Source: Methylobacterium thuringiense (lineage in GTDB: Bacteria > Pseudomonadota > Alphaproteobacteria > Rhizobiales > Beijerinckiaceae). Taken from it: a stretch of 64,000 bases of DNA. Below are positions 17,602 through 26,895 of the stretch, in pieces (position 1 is the stretch's first letter; the number at the start of each line of letters is the position of its first letter). The translations under genes and the position numbers were made by a program. Location: positions 1 through 64,000 of the forward strand of contig NZ_BPRA01000016.1 of NCBI RefSeq assembly GCF_022179645.1. Direction: 5' to 3'. The notes beneath the pieces are model-generated. The model was not told the DNA's origin, searched no databases, and saw only the letters and a program-made list of their open reading frames with translations.

Positions 17602-18906
17602 CTACTGGTAGATCGGGAAGCGCGCGGTCAGGGCGTGGACCTTCTCCTTGACCGCGGCCTCGATCGCCGGATCGCCGCCCTCGCCCTTCTCGACGAGACC
17701 GTCGAGCACTTCGACGATGAAGCCGCCGATCTGCTTGAACTCGGCGACGCCGAAGCCGCGCGAGGTCGAGGCCGGGGTGCCGAGGCGGATGCCCGAGGTG
17801 ATGGTGGGCTTGGCCGGATCGAACGGCACGCCGTTCTTGTTGCAGGTGATGTCGGCCCGCGAGAGCGCGGCCTCGGCGGCCTTGCCGGTGAGGCCCTTCT
17901 TCTGCAGGTCGACCAGCATCAGGTGGTTGTCGGTGCCGCCCGAGGTGATGTCGTAGCCGCCGGTCATCAGGGTGTCGGCGAGCGCCTTGGCGTTCTCGAT
18001 GACCTGCTTCGCGTAGATCTTGAACTCGGGCTTGAGCGCCTCGCCGAAGGCGACGGCCTTGGCCGCGATCACGTGCATGAGCGGGCCGCCCTGCAGGCCG
18101 GGGAAGATCGCCGAGTTGAACTTCTTGGCCAGCGCCTCGTCGTTGGTGAGGATCATGCCGCCGCGGGGGCCGCGGAGCGTCTTGTGGGTCGTCGTGGTGG
18201 CGACGTGCGCGTGCGGGAACGGCGACGGGTGGACGCCGGCCGCGACGAGACCCGCGAAGTGGGCCATGTCGACGAAGAAGATGGCGCCGACCGCGTCGGC
18301 GATCTCACGGAACTTCGCGAAGTCCCAGTGGCGCGGATAGCCCGAGCCGCCGGCGATGATCACCTTGGGCTTGTGCTCGTGGGCGAGCTTCTCGACCTGC
18401 TCCATGTCTATGCGCTGGTCCTCGCGGCGCACGCTGTAGGAGACCGGCTTGAACCACTTGCCCGAGACGTTCGGCGGAGCGCCGTGGGTGAGATGGCCGC
18501 CGGCGGCGAGGTCGAGGCCGAGGAAGGTGTCGCCCGGTTGCATGAGGGCCATGAACACGCCCTGATTCGCCTGGGAGCCGGAATTCGGCTGCACGTTGGC
18601 GAAGCCGCAACCGAACAGGCGCTTGGCGCGCTCGATGGCCAGCGTCTCGGCGACGTCGACGAACTGGCAGCCGCCGTAATAGCGGCGACCCGGATAGCCC
18701 TCGGCGTACTTGTTGGTGAGCACCGAACCCTGAGCGTCCAGCACCGCGCGGGAGACGATGTTCTCCGAGGCGATCAGCTCGATCTCGTGCTGCTGGCGTC
18801 CGAGCTCCTGTTCGAGCGCCTTGGCGAGCTCCGGATCGGTCTCGGTGACGCGGGCGGAGAAGAACTGGCTGGTGGAATCGTTGGCGGCAGCGGTACCGGC
18901 ACTCAT
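17602..18906 (-). CDS. glyA: Serine hydroxymethyltransferase
   Basis: A 434-aa PLP enzyme interconverting serine and glycine with tetrahydrofolate; in serine-cycle methylotrophs it fixes formaldehyde-derived C1 units. The PLP lysine motif [13 protein letters not shown] is near residue 240, with [20 protein letters not shown] near 33-52, [17 protein letters not shown] near 65-81 and the SGIRLGTPA motif near 365. Start M at 18906 ([10 protein letters not shown]) is preferred over upstream frames. The length equals that known for Methylobacterium extorquens GlyA, but a serine-cycle role cannot be proved from this window because no other cycle gene is nearby. Confidence 0.96.
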   Translation of the reverse strand: MSAGTAAANDSTSQFFSARVTETDPELAKALEQELGRQQHEIELIASENIVSRAVLDAQGSVLTNKYAEGYPGRRYYGGCQFVDVAETLAIERAKRLFGCGFANVQPNSGSQANQGVFMALMQPGDTFLGLDLAAGGHLTHGAPPNVSGKWFKPVSYSVRREDQRIDMEQVEKLAHEHKPKVIIAGGSGYPRHWDFAKFREIADAVGAIFFVDMAHFAGLVAAGVHPSPFPHAHVATTTTHKTLRGPRGGMILTNDEALAKKFNSAIFPGLQGGPLMHVIAAKAVAFGEALKPEFKIYAKQVIENAKALADTLMTGGYDITSGGTDNHLMLVDLQKKGLTGKAAEAALSRADITCNKNGVPFDPAKPTITSGIRLGTPASTSRGFGVAEFKQIGGFIVEVLDGLVEKGEGGDPAIEAAVKEKVHALTARFPIYQ

Positions 18907-19098
18907 GGATGGCCTCATTCTTGGTTGTCGGGCGTAACGCACCCATCGTCCCGTGGGCGTTCACGGGGGGCGTTTCTCAGATTGCAGTTAGTACACGCGG
19001 CCACGAGGGCCGCCAACCGCAGGGGTTTTTGCCGCAAGGCTCAAAAAAATTAGCCGCGGACCGCCTTTTGCGCGTGGCGACGTGCCGCCGCAGCGTCG

Positions 19099-19554
19099 TC
19101 AGAACGCAGAGACCAACCCCACGCCGACGATCATCAGCGCAGCGCCCAGCAGCCGCCCTGCTCCGACCTCCCGCACCGGCACGCCGAGAAGCCCGAACTG
19201 GTCGAAGACCAATGCGCACAGGATCTGGCCGACGATGAACAGCCCGACCACGGTCGCCGCGCCGAGGCGGGGCACCAAGAGGATCGTGCCGACGATGTAG
19301 AGGACGCCGAGCAGGCCGCCGGTCCAGGCGTACCAGGGTGCGCGGGAGGCCGCGTCCAGCGACGGAACCGGCTCGCGCATCGCGGCGAGCAGGGCGGCCA
19401 GGGCGACGGCGCCGACCACGAAGTTGGTCAGCCCGGCCCAGAACGGCGAGCCGAGCGCGCCGCGAAGGCCGGCATTGACCGTCTGCTGCAGGACGAAGGC
19501 GACGCCGCCGAGCAGCGCGGCGAGATAGAGGCCGATCGAGAGGAAGGGCGCCAA
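19099..19554 (-). CDS. DMT-superfamily transporter, YdcZ/DUF606 type
   Basis: About 151 aa with five hydrophobic segments. Family features are AALLGGVAFVLQQTVNAGLR near residue 10-29, GSPFWAGLTNFVVG near 34 and the small-residue motif GQILCALVFDQFGLLGVPVR near 105-124. DUF606 proteins are short drug/metabolite-type exporters, often acting in pairs; the substrate is unknown. No ATG is available; the TTG at 19554 is chosen because the upstream frame crosses the terminator of the L,D-transpeptidase gene. Two tandem copies of an 18-19 bp sequence (19551-19586) lie exactly at this start, so the true start is uncertain. Confidence 0.7.
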   Translation of the reverse strand: MAPFLSIGLYLAALLGGVAFVLQQTVNAGLRGALGSPFWAGLTNFVVGAVALAALLAAMREPVPSLDAASRAPWYAWTGGLLGVLYIVGTILLVPRLGAATVVGLFIVGQILCALVFDQFGLLGVPVREVGAGRLLGAALMIVGVGLVSAF

Positions 19555-19586
19555 GATCCGTTGCTTTCCAAAGATCCGTTGCTTTC
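19551..19586. repeat. Tandem 18-19 bp direct repeat
   Basis: The sequence CCAAGATCCGTTGCTTTC (19551-19568) is repeated with one inserted A at 19568-19586. It lies at the 5' end of the DMT transporter gene; in the leftward frame it encodes a repeated GKQRI-like pentapeptide if translated. It may be a recent duplication affecting the start or ribosome site. Confidence 0.8.
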
Positions 19587-19603
19587 TCGCGGGCCGGACA
19601 GAG

Positions 19604-19640
19604 AAAGACCCGCGCCTCCTAGACGAAAGCGCGGGTCTTT
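19604..19640 (-). terminator. Terminator after the L,D-transpeptidase gene
   Basis: A perfect 12-bp stem (19604-19615 with 19629-19640) with a 13-nt loop; on the minus strand the stem ends in TTT followed by a CTCT-rich tract. It lies about 48 bases downstream of the leftward L,D-transpeptidase stop and isolates it from the DMT transporter gene. Confidence 0.8.
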
Positions 19641-19687
19641 CAAAGCCTCTGCCGCCGGGGTCGAGCCACCCCGGCAAACCACCAGAA

Positions 19688-21010
19688 CTAGTTCTCTTCG
19701 TCGCCGCCTTCGAACTGCTCGAAGCGCTGCGGGGTGGTGGCGGCGGCGCTCGCCACCGGGGTCGGGGCCTCGATGGTCGAGGGCACGTTGACGCCGTCGC
19801 GCTTGTAGATGTCGTCGCGGAACTGCACCGTGCCGTCCGGCGTCGACCAGGCGGTGATGTAGGTCCAGTAGACCGGCACGGGCGTGGTCAGCGTCGCGTC
19901 GATGCGCTGGCCGCTCTCCACGGCCTGCTCGACATGGGCACGGTCCCAGCCGGGCGTGTCCTTGAGAAGCCAAGTGATGTACTCGCGCACGTTCTGCAGG
20001 CGCACGCAGCCTGACGAGATGAAGCGGAAGTCGTCGCCGAACACGCCGCGCGAGTTCGTGTCGTGCATGAACACGCCGTAGGGGTTCGGGATGTTGATCC
20101 GCACCACGCCCATCGAGTTGAAGTCGGCGCCCGAATCCTGGCGGTAGCGGTAGCGCGTGCCCTCGTCCGAGTTCCAGTTCACCGAACGCGGCGAGACTTC
20201 GGTCTCACCGGTGAAGATGCGGATCTTGTTGTCGGTGAGGTAGTTCGGATCCTTCTGCATCTTGGGGATGAGGTCCTTCTTCACGATGGAAGCCGGAACC
20301 GTCCAGAAGGGGTTGAAATTGATCTGCGTCGCCTTGGTGTTCATGATCGGCGACTGACGGTCGATCTTGCCGACGCCGGCGGCGTGCAGGGTCACGACCT
20401 GACCGTTCTCGACCGTCTGGACGAGGGCGGCCGGGATGTTGGTGATGACGAAGCGGTTGCCCAGGTTGCCCGAATAGGAGCGCAGGCGGATCAGGTTGGT
20501 CTCGAGTTGGCGCAGGCGGATGTCGGCCGACACGTTCATGGCCGCTTGCGTGGCCGGGCTCATCTGGCCGGTCTGGCTGAGGCCGTGGCGGGCCTGGAAG
20601 CGCTTCACGCCGGCCGCGACGTAGGAATCGTAGACGCCGCCGCCGCCGGCCTGGGCGTCGAGGTCGCCGGTGACGATCAGGCGCTGGCGCAGCGCCCCGA
20701 CCGCGGGGCCGCGCGAGCCGACGCGTAGGGACGCTGCGCCGGAGACCGGCTGCCAGCCGCCGCGGGAGACGATGGCGCGATACTTCTCGATGATCTGCTC
20801 GGTCGCCTCGATGGTCAGGGGCGACAGGATCGGGGTCGAGGAGCGGCGCACCTGCATGGTCGCGGGCGAGGCGTAGTCCTGGGCCCATTCGGCCTGGGCG
20901 CCGTCGCCGGAATCGCGCGCGAGCGCGGGAAGCGCGAACACGGCGGAGCCGGCCAGCAGCGCGAGGCCGAGGCGGAAGGCGGGGCGGGTGGTGGAGGCCT
21001 GATTCAGCAT
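19688..21010 (-). CDS. L,D-transpeptidase (YcbB/YkuD type)
   Basis: A 440-aa periplasmic peptidoglycan cross-linking enzyme. A signal peptide (about residues 1-32, ending ALPALA) is followed by a peptidoglycan-binding segment near 95-155 (GALRQRLIVTGDLDA ... VKRFQARHGLSQTGQMSPAT). The YkuD catalytic domain near 190-370 carries HDTNSRGVFG and then SSGCVRLQN, with the nucleophilic cysteine near residue 334. The order matches the YcbB/LdtD type that forms 3-3 cross-links. Divergent from the copper-handling cluster. TATAAT at 21133-21138 lies in the shared upstream region but reads towards the copper genes. Confidence 0.92.
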   Translation of the reverse strand: MLNQASTTRPAFRLGLALLAGSAVFALPALARDSGDGAQAEWAQDYASPATMQVRRSSTPILSPLTIEATEQIIEKYRAIVSRGGWQPVSGAASLRVGSRGPAVGALRQRLIVTGDLDAQAGGGGVYDSYVAAGVKRFQARHGLSQTGQMSPATQAAMNVSADIRLRQLETNLIRLRSYSGNLGNRFVITNIPAALVQTVENGQVVTLHAAGVGKIDRQSPIMNTKATQINFNPFWTVPASIVKKDLIPKMQKDPNYLTDNKIRIFTGETEVSPRSVNWNSDEGTRYRYRQDSGADFNSMGVVRINIPNPYGVFMHDTNSRGVFGDDFRFISSGCVRLQNVREYITWLLKDTPGWDRAHVEQAVESGQRIDATLTTPVPVYWTYITAWSTPDGTVQFRDDIYKRDGVNVPSTIEAPTPVASAAATTPQRFEQFEGGDEEN

Positions 21011-21132
21011 CGATCCAATGCTCTGATCCGGAAGGGGGCGGAGAATACGGATCCGGCCTGATCCGATACGCGCCGGAATGCGTCTACCGCTTGTGATGTC
21101 GGTCTCACGTTAAGAACACATGATCTCCGGGC

Positions 21133-21138
21133 TATAAT
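21133..21138 (+). promoter_or_regulatory. Candidate -10 element (TATAAT)
   Basis: A perfect TATAAT stands out in a 70 percent GC background, about 108 bases before the DUF2946-like start. No good -35 element was found at the right spacing, so this is a weak promoter call for the rightward copper-handling genes. Confidence 0.35.
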
Positions 21139-21245
21139 ATGGCGCGCCACAGCTTGACCGTGCGTGGCCGCACGCTCAGATGGATTTCGGGATGGGCTCG
21201 TGCGCGATCTGGCGGAACGGCCAGGGCCGGTCTAGAGAAACGGCG

Positions 21246-21653
21246 ATGACCAGGGCGAGCATCGGTGACGGCGGAGGCGTGCGCGGCTGGCGCGTGCTGA
21301 CGGCCGTCGTGGCGCTCTATGCCCTCGTGATGCAGGCCTTCCTCGGCGGGATCGTGGCTTCGGCCGCCGCCGCAGCGCCGTCCGCCCTGCCCTTCGACGT
21401 GCATTGCCTCGACAAGGCCGAGGCGGCCGGGCGGGCCGATCCGTCGACGCCGCAGGCTCCGGCCCACCATCACGCCGGCTGCTGCACGGCCGCGCATCCC
21501 GCCGCCGGCACGCCGCCGCCGCTCTCCGCCATGACGTCGATCGTCTGGCCGGCGCGGCGCGTCGTCCGCGTGATCTGGCGGATGGAGGGCTTCGCCTCCG
21601 CCCGCGCGCCCCCCTTCACCCTCGCCAGCGCCCGAGCGCCTCCCGCCGCCTGA
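21246..21653 (+). CDS. DUF2946-like small secreted/membrane protein
   Basis: Predicted 135 aa. One N-terminal hydrophobic segment (LTAVVALYALVMQAFLGGIV) is followed by a likely periplasmic part with VHCLDKAEA and a His/Cys cluster HHHAGCC near residues 78-84. This arrangement is that of DUF2946 proteins, which accompany copper-responsive outer membrane receptors and copper chaperones. It precedes the YcnI-PCuAC fusion by 54 bp and the TonB receptor, so a metal-sensing or metal-handling role is inferred. Start M at 21246 is chosen over an earlier in-frame codon; the earlier extension is not signal-like. Confidence 0.6.
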   Translation: MTRASIGDGGGVRGWRVLTAVVALYALVMQAFLGGIVASAAAAAPSALPFDVHCLDKAEAAGRADPSTPQAPAHHHAGCCTAAHPAAGTPPPLSAMTSIVWPARRVVRVIWRMEGFASARAPPFTLASARAPPAA

Positions 21654-21707
21654 ACCGATCGCACCGCCTTCGTGCTCCAGATCCTTCAGACGCCGGATTT
21701 TTCCATC

Positions 21708-22733
21708 ATGTCGAACCGCTTTTATCGGGCCGCCCTCCTCGCCGCCTTCCCCATCGCCTTCGCTTCCGCCGCAAGCGCCCACGCCGTGCTGGAGCGCAAG
21801 GAAGCCAGCCCGAACGCAGCCTATCGCGGGGTCGTGCAGATCATGCACGGCTGCGAGGGGGCGGCTACGACCCGCGTCACGGTGACGATCCCCGAGGGCG
21901 TGATCGGCGCCAAGCCGATGCCGAAGCCCGGCTGGCAGCTCGGCACCACCAAGGGCAGCTACGCCAAGGCCTACCAGTCCTTCCACGGCAAGGTCTCGGA
22001 GGGCGTCACCGCGATCACCTGGAGCGGCGGCAGCCTCGGCGACGACGAGGTCGACGAGTTCACCTTCTTTGCCCGCATCACCGACGAATTTTCGCCGGGC
22101 GCCACCGTCTACTTTCCCGTCGAGCAGGAATGCGCCGGCGGGGCCGACAAGGGCGGGATCGCCTGGACGCAGATCCCGCAGGCGGGCCAGGATCCGCACG
22201 ATCTCAAGACCCCTGCGCCGGGCGTCAGGATCATCGCCGCCAAGGCGATTGAGAAGGTCGGTTCGAAGGGCGACGCGCCGGCTCCGATCAAGGCGGGCGA
22301 TCTCACGATCGAGACGCCGTGGCTGCGCGCCACCCCCGGCGGCGCCAAGGTGGCCGGCGGCTACGTCTCCGTGAGCAATGCCGGAGCCCAGCCCGACCGG
22401 CTGATCGGCGCATCGATTCCTCAGGCGGGACGGGGCGAGATCCATTCGATGTCGACCGAGGGCGGCGTGATGAAGATGGCGCCCGTCGAGGGCGGCCTTG
22501 CGGTTCCGGCCGGCGGCAACGTCGCGCTCAAGCCCGGCGGCCTGCACCTGATGTTCCTCGACCTGCACGACGGCCTCAAGGCCGGCGAGACGGTGCAGGG
22601 CACGCTCGAATTCGAGCGGGCCGGCAAGGTGCCGGTGAGCTTCACGGTCGCACCGATCGGCGCGCAGGGTCCTGCTGCCCAGGGTCCCGGTATGCAGGGC
22701 GCGGCCTCGGCTGCGGCCGAGCACCAGCACTGA
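21708..22733 (+). CDS. YcnI (DUF1775)-PCuAC fused periplasmic copper protein
   Basis: A 341-aa secreted protein joining two copper-binding domains. After a signal peptide ending ASA, the mature protein would begin with a histidine (HAVLERKEA), as in YcnI/DUF1775 proteins whose N-terminal His binds Cu. The YcnI domain runs to about residue 180. The PCuAC domain follows (about 200-320) with its copper motif IHSM near 245, MKM near 255 and HLMFLD near 282. Such proteins deliver copper to cytochrome oxidase or take part in copper uptake. The tail AEHQH may add a metal site. It lies between a DUF2946-like gene and a TonB receptor. Confidence 0.88.
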   Translation: MSNRFYRAALLAAFPIAFASAASAHAVLERKEASPNAAYRGVVQIMHGCEGAATTRVTVTIPEGVIGAKPMPKPGWQLGTTKGSYAKAYQSFHGKVSEGVTAITWSGGSLGDDEVDEFTFFARITDEFSPGATVYFPVEQECAGGADKGGIAWTQIPQAGQDPHDLKTPAPGVRIIAAKAIEKVGSKGDAPAPIKAGDLTIETPWLRATPGGAKVAGGYVSVSNAGAQPDRLIGASIPQAGRGEIHSMSTEGGVMKMAPVEGGLAVPAGGNVALKPGGLHLMFLDLHDGLKAGETVQGTLEFERAGKVPVSFTVAPIGAQGPAAQGPGMQGAASAAAEHQH

Positions 22734-22848
22734 CCGTTTCCCTGCGCCCGGCCGCCGGCCGGGCGCGACGGCCCCGCCCCATCCCTCTGTCGACGACCCG
22801 CAGCCCCTCGCCTTTCGTGGCGGGCGCGGCGCGGGCGTGGAGCCAGCC

Positions 22849-24957
22849 ATGCCCTTCTCCCGTTCTGGCGGAGCCTGCGCGCTCGCCTGCTGCCTGCTGA
22901 CCTCGCCCGCCGCCCTCGCGGTGCCCGCCACCGAGACCTCCACCACCCTTGCCGAACTCAGCGTCGAGGGCGGTGGCCCGGCGGGGGGCGGCTCTCTCAC
23001 GGTTCCGAGCGTCGCCGAGCAGCGTAGGGCGGTGAATTCCACCGTCGGCTCCGTCGCCTTCGTCGATGCGGATGCGTTCAAGAACAGCTACGCCAACACG
23101 CTGCGCGACGTCCTCAAGGATACCCCCGGGGTGTTCGTGCAGGAGCGCTACGGACAGGAGTTGCGCCTCTCGATCCGTGGATCGGGCATCGCGCGCGGCT
23201 TCCACCTGCGCGGCATCGAGCTCCTGCAGGACGGCATCCCGCTGAACTTCGCCGACGGCAGCGGCGACTTCTACCAGGTCGATCCGCTCTCCTTGCGCTC
23301 GGCCGAGGTCTACAAGGGCGGCAACGCGCTCACCTTCGGCGCGACCACCCTCGGCGGCGCCGTCAACTTCGTGACGCCTACCGCCTACACCGCCTTCGCG
23401 CCGAACATTTTTCGCGTGGACGGCGGCAGCTTCGGCACGATCCGCGAGAACGTGCAGATGTCGCGGATCGAAGGGCCGGTCGACGCGCTCATCAACGCGA
23501 CGATCACCAATTCCGACGGCTACCGGAGCCACGAAACCCAGCGCACACAGAACTTCAATGCCAATGTCGGCTACAAGATCGCCCCCGGTATCGAGACGCG
23601 GTTCTACGCGGGAATCTACCTCACCGACCAGAAGCTGCCGGGCACGCTGAGCCTGTCCGACGCGCTGAACAACCCGCGGCTCGCCAACCCCAGCGCCATC
23701 ACCGGCAACCAATCGCGCAAGGTCCAGACCGAGCGGCTCGCCAACCGCACCGCGTTCGAACTCGACGTCGGCCGCCTCGACGTCGATTCCTGGGTGATCC
23801 ACAAGAACCTCTACCACCCGATCTTCCAGGTGATCGACCAGGACGGCCTGACCTACGGGATCTCGCCGCACTGGTCCGGAACCTTCGATGTCGCCGGCTT
23901 TCGCAACGACACGATCCTGGGCTTGCGGGCGTTTGCCGGGGTGAATCAGGCGAACCAGTTCGTGAACATCGCCGGCCGCAGCGGGGCCCAGACCGTCAAC
24001 GCCCTCCAGAGCGCCTCGAACTACGAGGCCTATGGCGAGAACCGCTTCTGGTTCCTGCCCGACGTGGCGCTGATGACGGGGCTGAAGGCGTTCTCCTCGA
24101 ACCGCACCTTCTCGAACAAGGGCGGCCTGCCGGCGAGCCCGGCCGCCCGCTTCGGCAACGTGACCTACGAGGGCGTCAACCCGAAGGTCGGCCTGCTCTG
24201 GCAGCCGCTGCCGGACATCCAGGTCTTCGGCGACGTCACCCGCTCGCGCGACGTGCCCGACTTCTCGGACCTCGCCCAGATGAACACCCTCGGCGTCACC
24301 TTCGTACCGCTCCAGGCCCAGCGCGCCTGGACCTACGAGGCGGGCACGCGCGGGCGCATCGACCGCCTGACCTGGGACGTGACGCTGTACCGGGCCGACA
24401 TCCGGGACGAGCTGATCAACTTCGCGATCAATCCCGGCCTGAACATCCCGGCGGCGACCTTCAACGCGCCGCGCACGGTCCACCAGGGCGTCGAGGCGGC
24501 GGTCTCCGTGGAGGTGCTGCGCGACCTCACCGGCCTCGGCGATACGCTCAACGTCGCCCAGGTCTGGACGCATAACGACTTCCGTTTCGTGAACGACCCG
24601 ACCTTCGGCAACAACAGGATCGCCGGCATCCCGCAGGACGTGCTGCGCACGATCGTGACCTACACGCAGCCGGGCGGCTTCTACCTCGCGCCCTCGATCG
24701 ACTGGGTGCCGCAGGGTGCCTTCGCCGACCATGCCAATTCGCTGAAGGTGCCGGGCTACGCGCTGTTCAACGTGCGGACGGGCATCGACTTCGCCAACGG
24801 CATCTCGCTGTTCCTCGACGCCCGCAACCTCGCCGACGCCCGCTACGTCTCCGACATCTCGGTGGTGACCAATGCGGCGACGGTCGCCGGCGGCCCGGTG
24901 GCGTTCTATCCGGGCAACGGCCGCAGCGTGTTCGGCGGGGTCAGGGCGTCGTTCTGA
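22849..24957 (+). CDS. TonB-dependent outer membrane receptor
   Basis: A 702-aa outer-membrane receptor: signal peptide to about residue 24, plug domain with LRDVLKDTPGVFVQERYGQE near 85-104, SIRGSGIARGFHLRGI near 108-123 and VYKGGNALTFGATTLGGAVN near 153-172, then a 22-strand barrel ending in VFGGVRASF with the C-terminal phenylalanine needed for barrel insertion. The substrate is not stated by sequence; the neighbours (DUF2946-like, YcnI-PCuAC) point to a copper complex or metallophore. Start M at 22849 is preferred to the GTG 12 bases earlier. Confidence 0.9.
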   Translation: MPFSRSGGACALACCLLTSPAALAVPATETSTTLAELSVEGGGPAGGGSLTVPSVAEQRRAVNSTVGSVAFVDADAFKNSYANTLRDVLKDTPGVFVQERYGQELRLSIRGSGIARGFHLRGIELLQDGIPLNFADGSGDFYQVDPLSLRSAEVYKGGNALTFGATTLGGAVNFVTPTAYTAFAPNIFRVDGGSFGTIRENVQMSRIEGPVDALINATITNSDGYRSHETQRTQNFNANVGYKIAPGIETRFYAGIYLTDQKLPGTLSLSDALNNPRLANPSAITGNQSRKVQTERLANRTAFELDVGRLDVDSWVIHKNLYHPIFQVIDQDGLTYGISPHWSGTFDVAGFRNDTILGLRAFAGVNQANQFVNIAGRSGAQTVNALQSASNYEAYGENRFWFLPDVALMTGLKAFSSNRTFSNKGGLPASPAARFGNVTYEGVNPKVGLLWQPLPDIQVFGDVTRSRDVPDFSDLAQMNTLGVTFVPLQAQRAWTYEAGTRGRIDRLTWDVTLYRADIRDELINFAINPGLNIPAATFNAPRTVHQGVEAAVSVEVLRDLTGLGDTLNVAQVWTHNDFRFVNDPTFGNNRIAGIPQDVLRTIVTYTQPGGFYLAPSIDWVPQGAFADHANSLKVPGYALFNVRTGIDFANGISLFLDARNLADARYVSDISVVTNAATVAGGPVAFYPGNGRSVFGGVRASF

Positions 24958-25123
24958 CGCCCGTCCCTTCGAAAACCGCGGCGTGCATCGCCCTCGGCAC
25001 GGGCGCTTGGCCTCGATGCGCGCCCGCGGCTAAGTGCTTCCCACGAAACTCTCGCGTCACCGTTGCAGTCGTGGGATCACGCCCGATGACCGGGCGTTTC
25101 GTGAGAGACACGCGACGGAGCCG

Positions 25124-26098
25124 ATGCTCGCCACCCGACAGCAGGACGCCGCCACGCCCTCCTCCTCTGCTGCCGAGGTGCATGTCGGGCGCGACGGCTG
25201 GCTCTTCCTCACCGGCGGCCGCAACCGCGTCCTCGACCAGTTCGGCAGGCCGGGCTTCTCGCGACGGACGCTGTGGCGGTGGCGGAGTCATCTCGCCGAG
25301 CGGGTGCGGCGGAGCGCGCGGTTCGGGGCGGCCTATCTCCACGTCGTCGCGCCGGAGAAGCTCACGATCTACCACGACGCCGTCGATGGCCTCGCCTTCG
25401 ACCCGGAGCGGGCTCCGGCGCTGCGGCTCCGGCGCTGGCTGCGCGGTTCGGCGGGCGCGAAGGCGCTGGTCGATCTCGTCGGCCCGATGCGGGCGGCGCG
25501 CTGGGAGGTTCCGCTCTACCGGCGCACCGACACGCACTGGACCTTTGCGGGCTGCGATCTCGCCTACCGCACGATCCTCGCCCGCCTCGACGTCGCGCCC
25601 CGCGACGACATCGCCGCCCGGCGGCTGCAGGAGACGTTCTCGTATTCCGGGGATCTCGCGACCAAGCTCACGCCGATGCCGGTGGAGACGGTCGAGAACT
25701 GCCGGTTCGAGAGTGCGGCGCGGCGCATCCACGCCAACGGCCTGCTGAGCCATTTCGAGGCCGCCGGCCGGCCGATGGACGCGCATATCGGCGCCCATGC
25801 GGTCTTCCGCAACGACGACCCCGAGGCCGATCCGCGCCGGATCGTGATCTTCGGCGATTCCTATGCGCAGCACAGCGCCATGAGCCCGGTGGCGACGCTG
25901 ACGCCATTCCTCGCCGACAGGTTTCGCGAGGTCCATTTCCTGTGGTCGACGAGCATGGACTGGGACTATCTGGCCGAGGTCCGGCCCGATGTGGTGATCG
26001 GCGAGATCGCCGAGCGCTTCATGATCGATGCCCCGGCCCGCAACATGCGGATCGGGGCGCTGGCCGACCTCGCCATGGCGCGCAAGGCATCTGTCTGA
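25124..26098 (+). CDS. AlgX/AlgJ-like SGNH acetyltransferase-type protein
   Basis: Predicted 324 aa. It has HVGRDGWLFLTGGRN near 20-34, THWTFAGCDLAY near 135-146 and IVIFGDSYAQHSAM near 240-253. These resemble the SGNH-type catalytic segments of AlgX/AlgJ alginate O-acetyltransferases, in which Ser of GDS and the Asp/His pair (DTHW) form the active site. No signal peptide is visible, so it may be cytoplasmic or the start may be wrong; an in-frame start lies at 25034. No alginate genes are adjacent, so the acceptor glycan is unknown. Confidence 0.7.
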   Translation: MLATRQQDAATPSSSAAEVHVGRDGWLFLTGGRNRVLDQFGRPGFSRRTLWRWRSHLAERVRRSARFGAAYLHVVAPEKLTIYHDAVDGLAFDPERAPALRLRRWLRGSAGAKALVDLVGPMRAARWEVPLYRRTDTHWTFAGCDLAYRTILARLDVAPRDDIAARRLQETFSYSGDLATKLTPMPVETVENCRFESAARRIHANGLLSHFEAAGRPMDAHIGAHAVFRNDDPEADPRRIVIFGDSYAQHSAMSPVATLTPFLADRFREVHFLWSTSMDWDYLAEVRPDVVIGEIAERFMIDAPARNMRIGALADLAMARKASV

Positions 26099-26265
26099 GG
26101 GAGGATCGCAAGCGCCGCGATCCCTGCGGTTCTCCGCCGGAGGCATGGCCGAGACAGCCCGATGACGGGATGATGCGGGGCGCAGGTCGTCACGAACCAA
26201 GTCGGTTCCGCGGCGGCCCGCGTCCTGGCCGTCGTGAGGGACCGTTTCGAACGTATGCCGTCGCG

Positions 26266-26559
26266 TCAGCGTCGCGGCAACGTGGAACGCACCTGATCGT
26301 CCGTCTGCATCGCCACCACGGGCGTCTCCATGAAACGGACCTCGAGCTGGAACAGGACGAGCCCCGCCTCGTCGCTGACCTCCATCGTCCAGCCGTTGCC
26401 GGATTGAAGCTTGTCGCCCTCGTTGATCAGGATGAGGCCGGCCATGCGGATGGCCTCGCGGCGGGCCTGCTGCCAGTCGATCAGTTCGGTTCCGTCCGTG
26501 TCGGTCGTGCCGGTGCCGTCGAAGACGTTGAAGAAGAAACGAGCTATGGCAGGCTCCAC
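26266..26559 (-). CDS. DUF6894-family small protein
   Basis: About 97 aa. The core ARFFFNVFDGTGTTDTDGTE, DWQQARREAIRMAGLIL and WTMEVSDEAGLVLFQLEVRF is typical of the small DUF6894 proteins that are abundant in Methylobacterium and other Rhizobiales. The family has no known function. No ATG precedes the core; GTG 26559 (VEPAIARFFFN) is taken, with another GTG at 26595 possible. Neither has a good ribosome site, so the N-terminus is unsure. Confidence 0.65.
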   Translation of the reverse strand: MEPAIARFFFNVFDGTGTTDTDGTELIDWQQARREAIRMAGLILINEGDKLQSGNGWTMEVSDEAGLVLFQLEVRFMETPVVAMQTDDQVRSTLPRR

Positions 26560-26895
26560 GCAGGACAGGCGGGAGCACACGCAACTCTCAGCCACCGGCG
26601 CCCAAGATCGTTGGCCGGTGATGGGACAAACATACGACTATGTCGGGTTTCCGACAAATCCTTCGATCCGATTTGTCGAAGTTTCCTCAGGCCCGGTCGA
26701 ATAGTTTCCGATGTACCGCCGGCTCATGCCGTTTCTGGTTGATTGTATCGGGCATCGAAACAACCGGTGCCTGCTTTCGCAAGGACGGAGGCGGACCTGT
26801 CGGTTCCGTCGGAAGCCGTCTCAGGGCGGCGCGTTCGGCGGAAGGCCGCCGCTGCACCGCGACGCAGGACGAGTCGCGCTCGGCCCCTGTCGGGA
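26560..26895. other. Intergenic stretch without a recognised gene
   Basis: These 336 bases lie between the DUF6894 gene start and the ponA stop. Short inverted sequences occur (GTCGG...CCGAC near 26641 and GGCGGAAGGCCGCC near 26836), but none has a T-tail that would make it a firm terminator for the leftward PBP1A gene. No plausible coding frame with a ribosome site was seen. Confidence 0.5.

Noticed and set aside
18907-19098. Glycine or SAM-type riboswitch in the glyA leader
   Set aside because: The leader shows some GC-rich inverted sequence but none of the conserved core bases of these riboswitches.
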